Of a stretch of 8,018 nucleotides of DNA, positions 6,701-8,018 are shown piece by piece. The notes under the pieces were generated by a model. The model saw nothing but the letters and a program-made list of their open reading frames with translations. It ran no database searches and was not told the DNA's origin. Each line of letters begins with the position of its first letter. The first letter of the stretch is position 1. This DNA comes from Planctomycetota bacterium (lineage in GTDB: Bacteria > Planctomycetota > Brocadiia > SM23-32): positions 1 through 8,018 of the forward strand of contig JAGYMJ010000334.1 in the NCBI GenBank assembly GCA_018400625.1, read 5' to 3'. The translations under genes and the position numbers were made by a program.

Positions 6701-7605
6701 TGGATAAACCAAAAATCCTTCTCGCAGGAACAGCACCAGGTCTACGGGCTTTCTGTGATGAGAAAGGGAAATATAGTTTTTTAGGAGGTCGAGTCTATGG
6801 CCTATTACCAACATGTGAAAACGATTTGTTTTATTTATTGGGTCTCCTCAACTCAAAACTTTTAAATTTTATCTTTCAGATGTTAGCTCGCCCCAAGTCC
6901 GGAGGTTTCTACGATATTGAAACTCAATACCTTGCCCCGTTACCCATCCCAGATCCATCCAAATCCGAAAAGGAAGAAGTCATAGAACGTGCCAAGACAC
7001 TCCAAGATCTCCACACGCGCCGCCGCGATCTGGTTCAAAAATTCGACAAACGGCTTAACAGCCCGCAAACGAAGAAAGACAAACGTCAGGACCGCTGGCT
7101 CTGGGCGGACATCGGCACGGTCACCGATTGGAAAAAATCGCCCGAAGCGCCGTCCGAACTGAAAGGCCGCGAGTTGAGCACCTGGGCGAAGCGCCAACGT
7201 GACGCCGTCCGCGACGGCCATTATGAAGAACTCGACGCCCGCCTGCATGCCGGTGCTTTACTCACGATCGAAAACACCGAAGACGAGCTGCATCTGAAGA
7301 TCGACGGTTGTCCGGTGCTAACACGCTACGACGACCCGGACACCGAACTGATAGCGGCCCAATGGCGCCACGCGCTGCGCGATTTGAACCTTACGGAGAG
7401 TTTCAACGCGAAGAAACTGGTCAAGCTCCTGACCAACCTCCGCACCACCGACCACGAGCAGCTAAGAGATCGCCTGATCGAGATAGATGCAGAAATCCAA
7501 ACCGCCGACGTCCAGATCGAAAAAGAAGAAATCGAACTCAACGAACTGGTTTACGGGCTTTACGGGCTGTGTGAAGAAGAGGTTAGGATGGTGGAAGCGG
7601 AATAA
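3799..7605 (+). CDS. Type IIG (Eco57I-like) restriction-modification enzyme
   Basis: A 1268-aa single-chain enzyme expected to both cut DNA and methylate adenine-N6 in its own recognition site. Order of parts: PD-(D/E)xK nuclease with E51, D97 and E118-F-K120; helical linker; methyltransferase with NGVYYTP at 455-461 (motif X region), DPACGSGAFL at 535-544 (SAM binding, motif I), GVDIN at 588-592 (D590, motif II) and NPPY at 674-677 (catalytic motif IV of N6-adenine enzymes); target-recognition region with GIKTGCDSAFVLG near 859-871 and a TaqI-like end (NSKLLNF, APLPIP); then a helical C-terminus ending GLYGLCEEE. All catalytic residues are present. Translation can open at TTG 3796 or ATG 3799; I chose ATG because GGAG (3789-3792) is 6 nt away. 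Codons for about residues 748-1065 are AT-rich, unlike the rest. No separate methylase, specificity or BREX/DISARM gene is adjacent. Confidence 0.92.
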   Translation: MDTPPLFTIPFLASRWESKYNQFCGSDEESALLTRLKNWANRDKLRESSSESAFIHHFFRDTWGYTLQAEAEGGEYQCYQQFPVARAGAGGGTGAADLALGYFGSDDGACGIPQVLCEFKDIRSGLDQKQNRKGADRTPVRQCLDYLREARAELTGNELVEPAWGIVTDMNEFRLYRRISGNAEYQRFVIEPAPGDETSSLLEDSESGAFLRFLFYKMFRPECLLSRRGPSHLERMLEDQLIHEGEIEKEFYLEYKAYREHLYETIVSCNPDFPGTRGRLVHLTQRLLDRCLFVLFCEDMGQSLSFPTDLLRSVLINFSTDPYYNPDDYILWERLKLLFKAMGYGGTFGDEEISEFNGGLYEDFPELERLKIPTKVFCARNQGAGGMDTLLKHPKTLLYFSAKYNFGISGPGHERVIDFYALGRIFEQSITELEIMEAEAEGRPSINKLSKRKRNGVYYTPEWVTQYIVEETVGAWLRDRKKELNLTDEHRPDKDDVEQYKVFLHDRRHTAPVGSSWDKALQDYRDILEKLKVVDPACGSGAFLVQALTFLKEEYNWVAKERERLSGLTQLWDTEAVIKSILANNIYGVDINAESVEITKLALWMHTAGPGQKLSKLDENILCGNSLVGPDFYRGERQMGLFSEEERELINVFDWRAAFPGVFARGGFDCVVGNPPYVKLQNFAKVQSDVAEYLVEKTRPDGSPLYESTQTGNFDMYLPFIEKGIELLNGGGRMGYIAPNVWLKNEYGRGLRQKLKETQQLDRWIDFKSYQIFEEAITYTALQFFEGSPVESVLCMFASDGEISHVNWDEPEANISYNELPQNDAWDFIPNSARKLIHRLSAKLAPLGEKKWTKAIFQGIKTGCDSAFVLGKSTLKKENIEKKILKQLVSGSETKRYKIPQSEKHLIFPYNLGSKNISLFSEGLMAEKYPNTLTHFKKKEKHLRNRESGRFDDEEWYCFSRPQNLKKLDKPKILLAGTAPGLRAFCDEKGKYSFLGGRVYGLLPTCENDLFYLLGLLNSKLLNFIFQMLARPKSGGFYDIETQYLAPLPIPDPSKSEKEEVIERAKTLQDLHTRRRDLVQKFDKRLNSPQTKKDKRQDRWLWADIGTVTDWKKSPEAPSELKGRELSTWAKRQRDAVRDGHYEELDARLHAGALLTIENTEDELHLKIDGCPVLTRYDDPDTELIAAQWRHALRDLNLTESFNAKKLVKLLTNLRTTDHEQLRDRLIEIDAEIQTADVQIEKEEIELNELVYGLYGLCEEEVRMVEAE
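6045..6990 (+). other. AT-rich target-recognition segment inside the Type IIG gene
   Basis: Base composition drops sharply inside the gene: positions 6541-6600 are 30% G+C, whereas 5761-5820, around the catalytic NPPY codons, are 75%. The switch occurs near 6045 and returns near 6990, where codons again favour G/C at third positions. The segment matches the specificity-determining part of the enzyme (about residues 748-1065). This pattern suggests that the DNA-recognition module was exchanged by recombination while nuclease, methyltransferase and C-terminal helices stayed. Confidence 0.65.
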
Positions 7606-7642
7606 GAAGTGACGCAGAGGAATTTTTGAGAATGTGTTTGTT

Positions 7643-7671
7643 TTGTTTTGTATTCCTTATTTTTGTATACG
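7643..7671 (+). promoter_or_regulatory. Weak candidate promoter of the terminal membrane-protein gene
   Basis: TTGTTT (7643-7648) and TATACG (7666-7671) with 17 nt between, in the gap after the Type IIG gene. The leader to the ATG at 7762 would be about 85 nt and includes an 8-G run (7705-7712) and two 7-A runs. The match to consensus is modest; co-transcription with the upstream gene is equally possible, as no terminator is visible at 7606-7640. Confidence 0.25.
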
Positions 7672-7751
7672 ATCTCTACATTACATTGGGGGCAGCCCAT
7701 AAGAGGGGGGGGCAAAAAAAGGCGGTCAAAAAAATACGGAATTCACAAAGC

Positions 7752-7756
7752 GGAGG
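7752..7756 (+). promoter_or_regulatory. Strong ribosome binding site fixing the membrane-protein start
   Basis: GGAGG 5 nt before ATG 7762. It shows the gene starts here and not at the upstream in-frame ATG at 7648, whose extra 38 codons cover homopolymer-rich leader sequence. Confidence 0.75.
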
Positions 7757-7761
7757 ACTCA

Positions 7762-8001
7762 ATGAATTCACCAGCCGCATTGGATAAGAAGCAGAGCTTT
7801 AAGTTTTACACCGACGAAATGCGCACCCTTTTACTCAACGTGCTTTATAACAGCTCGAAACGAAAAAGATGGAATATTATTAGGTATAGTTACCAAGGGG
7901 CCCTGCTATTATTTGTCGTCGGAGGTTTAGTTCTACTGGGAACTAATCTCCCAGCTCTATCAATTATCTTAGGTTCCCCCCATTTTTTTTACCTTCTCTA
8001 A
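7762..8001 (+). CDS. Small membrane protein, probably frameshifted or truncated at its 3' end
   Basis: The ATG at 7762 has an excellent ribosome site (GGAGG, 7752-7756, 5 nt away), so the longer frame back to 7648 is rejected. The 79-aa reading has a polar N-terminus (TDEMRTLLLNVLYNS), a basic patch SSKRKRW (31-37), then hydrophobic segments at about 45-60 and 62-75 with only a short turn between. This plan, a short cytoplasmic lead followed by two close membrane helices, recalls SLATT-type proteins, which act as membrane effectors in some defence systems. That is a tentative guess; no diagnostic motif is visible. The frame ends just after C6 (7976-7981) and T8 (7983-7990) runs, and both other frames stay open to the window end, so the true protein likely continues after a frameshift, real or a sequencing error. 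It lies 156 nt after the Type IIG gene on the same strand. Confidence 0.6.
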   Translation: MNSPAALDKKQSFKFYTDEMRTLLLNVLYNSSKRKRWNIIRYSYQGALLLFVVGGLVLLGTNLPALSIILGSPHFFYLL

Positions 8002-8018
8002 GTTTGTTTACCCCCTTT

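Noticed and set aside
3799..7605. BREX PglX or DISARM methyltransferase
   Set aside because: The enzyme carries its own PD-(D/E)xK nuclease at the N-terminus and a TaqI-like recognition region, and none of the other BREX or DISARM genes are next to it, so Type IIG fits better.
1..8018. CRISPR array, tRNA, rRNA or insertion sequence
   Set aside because: No regularly spaced direct repeats, no cloverleaf or rRNA-like sequence and no transposase or terminal inverted repeats could be found.

Overview
The window looks like accessory DNA from a Gram-negative bacterium. The outer-membrane evidence is a small secreted protein with a C-terminal Phe and repeated G-(V/L)-Q-(V/I)-G units, plus the debris of a beta-barrel gene ending in a typical C-terminal beta-signal. 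No housekeeping gene, rRNA or tRNA is present to fix the lineage. The surface-repeat protein and the 'MGLTIHY' protein remind me of PVC-superphylum genomes (Kiritimatiellota/Lentisphaerota), but that is a weak inference from memory.

Left part (1-1051): mostly minus strand and eroded. At the window edge is a protein-like fragment with an in-frame TGA placed as U-x-x-C (1-101). Then comes an intact small surface protein (197-637) with a good sigma70-like promoter, and the frameshifted 3' end of an outer-membrane barrel gene (823-960). Middle part (1052-3285): a compact minus-strand cluster reading AbiEi-like antitoxin, AbiEii-like nucleotidyltransferase toxin (ATGA overlap), then an uncharacterised 209-aa protein 31 nt further on. 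A promoter and two inverted repeats sit just upstream of the antitoxin and look like an autoregulatory operator.

Right part (3286-8018): about 500 nt of gene-poor DNA with three palindromes and two doubtful ORFs, then a single large plus-strand gene (3799-7605) for a one-polypeptide Type IIG/Eco57I-like restriction-modification enzyme. It has a PD-(D/E)xK nuclease, an N6-adenine methyltransferase and a TaqI-like target-recognition region. The target-recognition stretch (about 6045-6990) is strikingly AT-rich against a GC-rich remainder, which suggests specificity was exchanged by recombination. A small membrane protein follows (7762-8001) and ends abruptly at a C6-A-T8 tract beside the window edge, so it is probably frameshifted or truncated.

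Overall this is a small defence island: a Type IV toxin-antitoxin/abortive-infection pair with a possible third partner, divergent from a Type IIG restriction system, set among gene remnants. The least explained items are the AbiE-linked 209-aa protein, the TGA-containing fragment and the terminal membrane protein.
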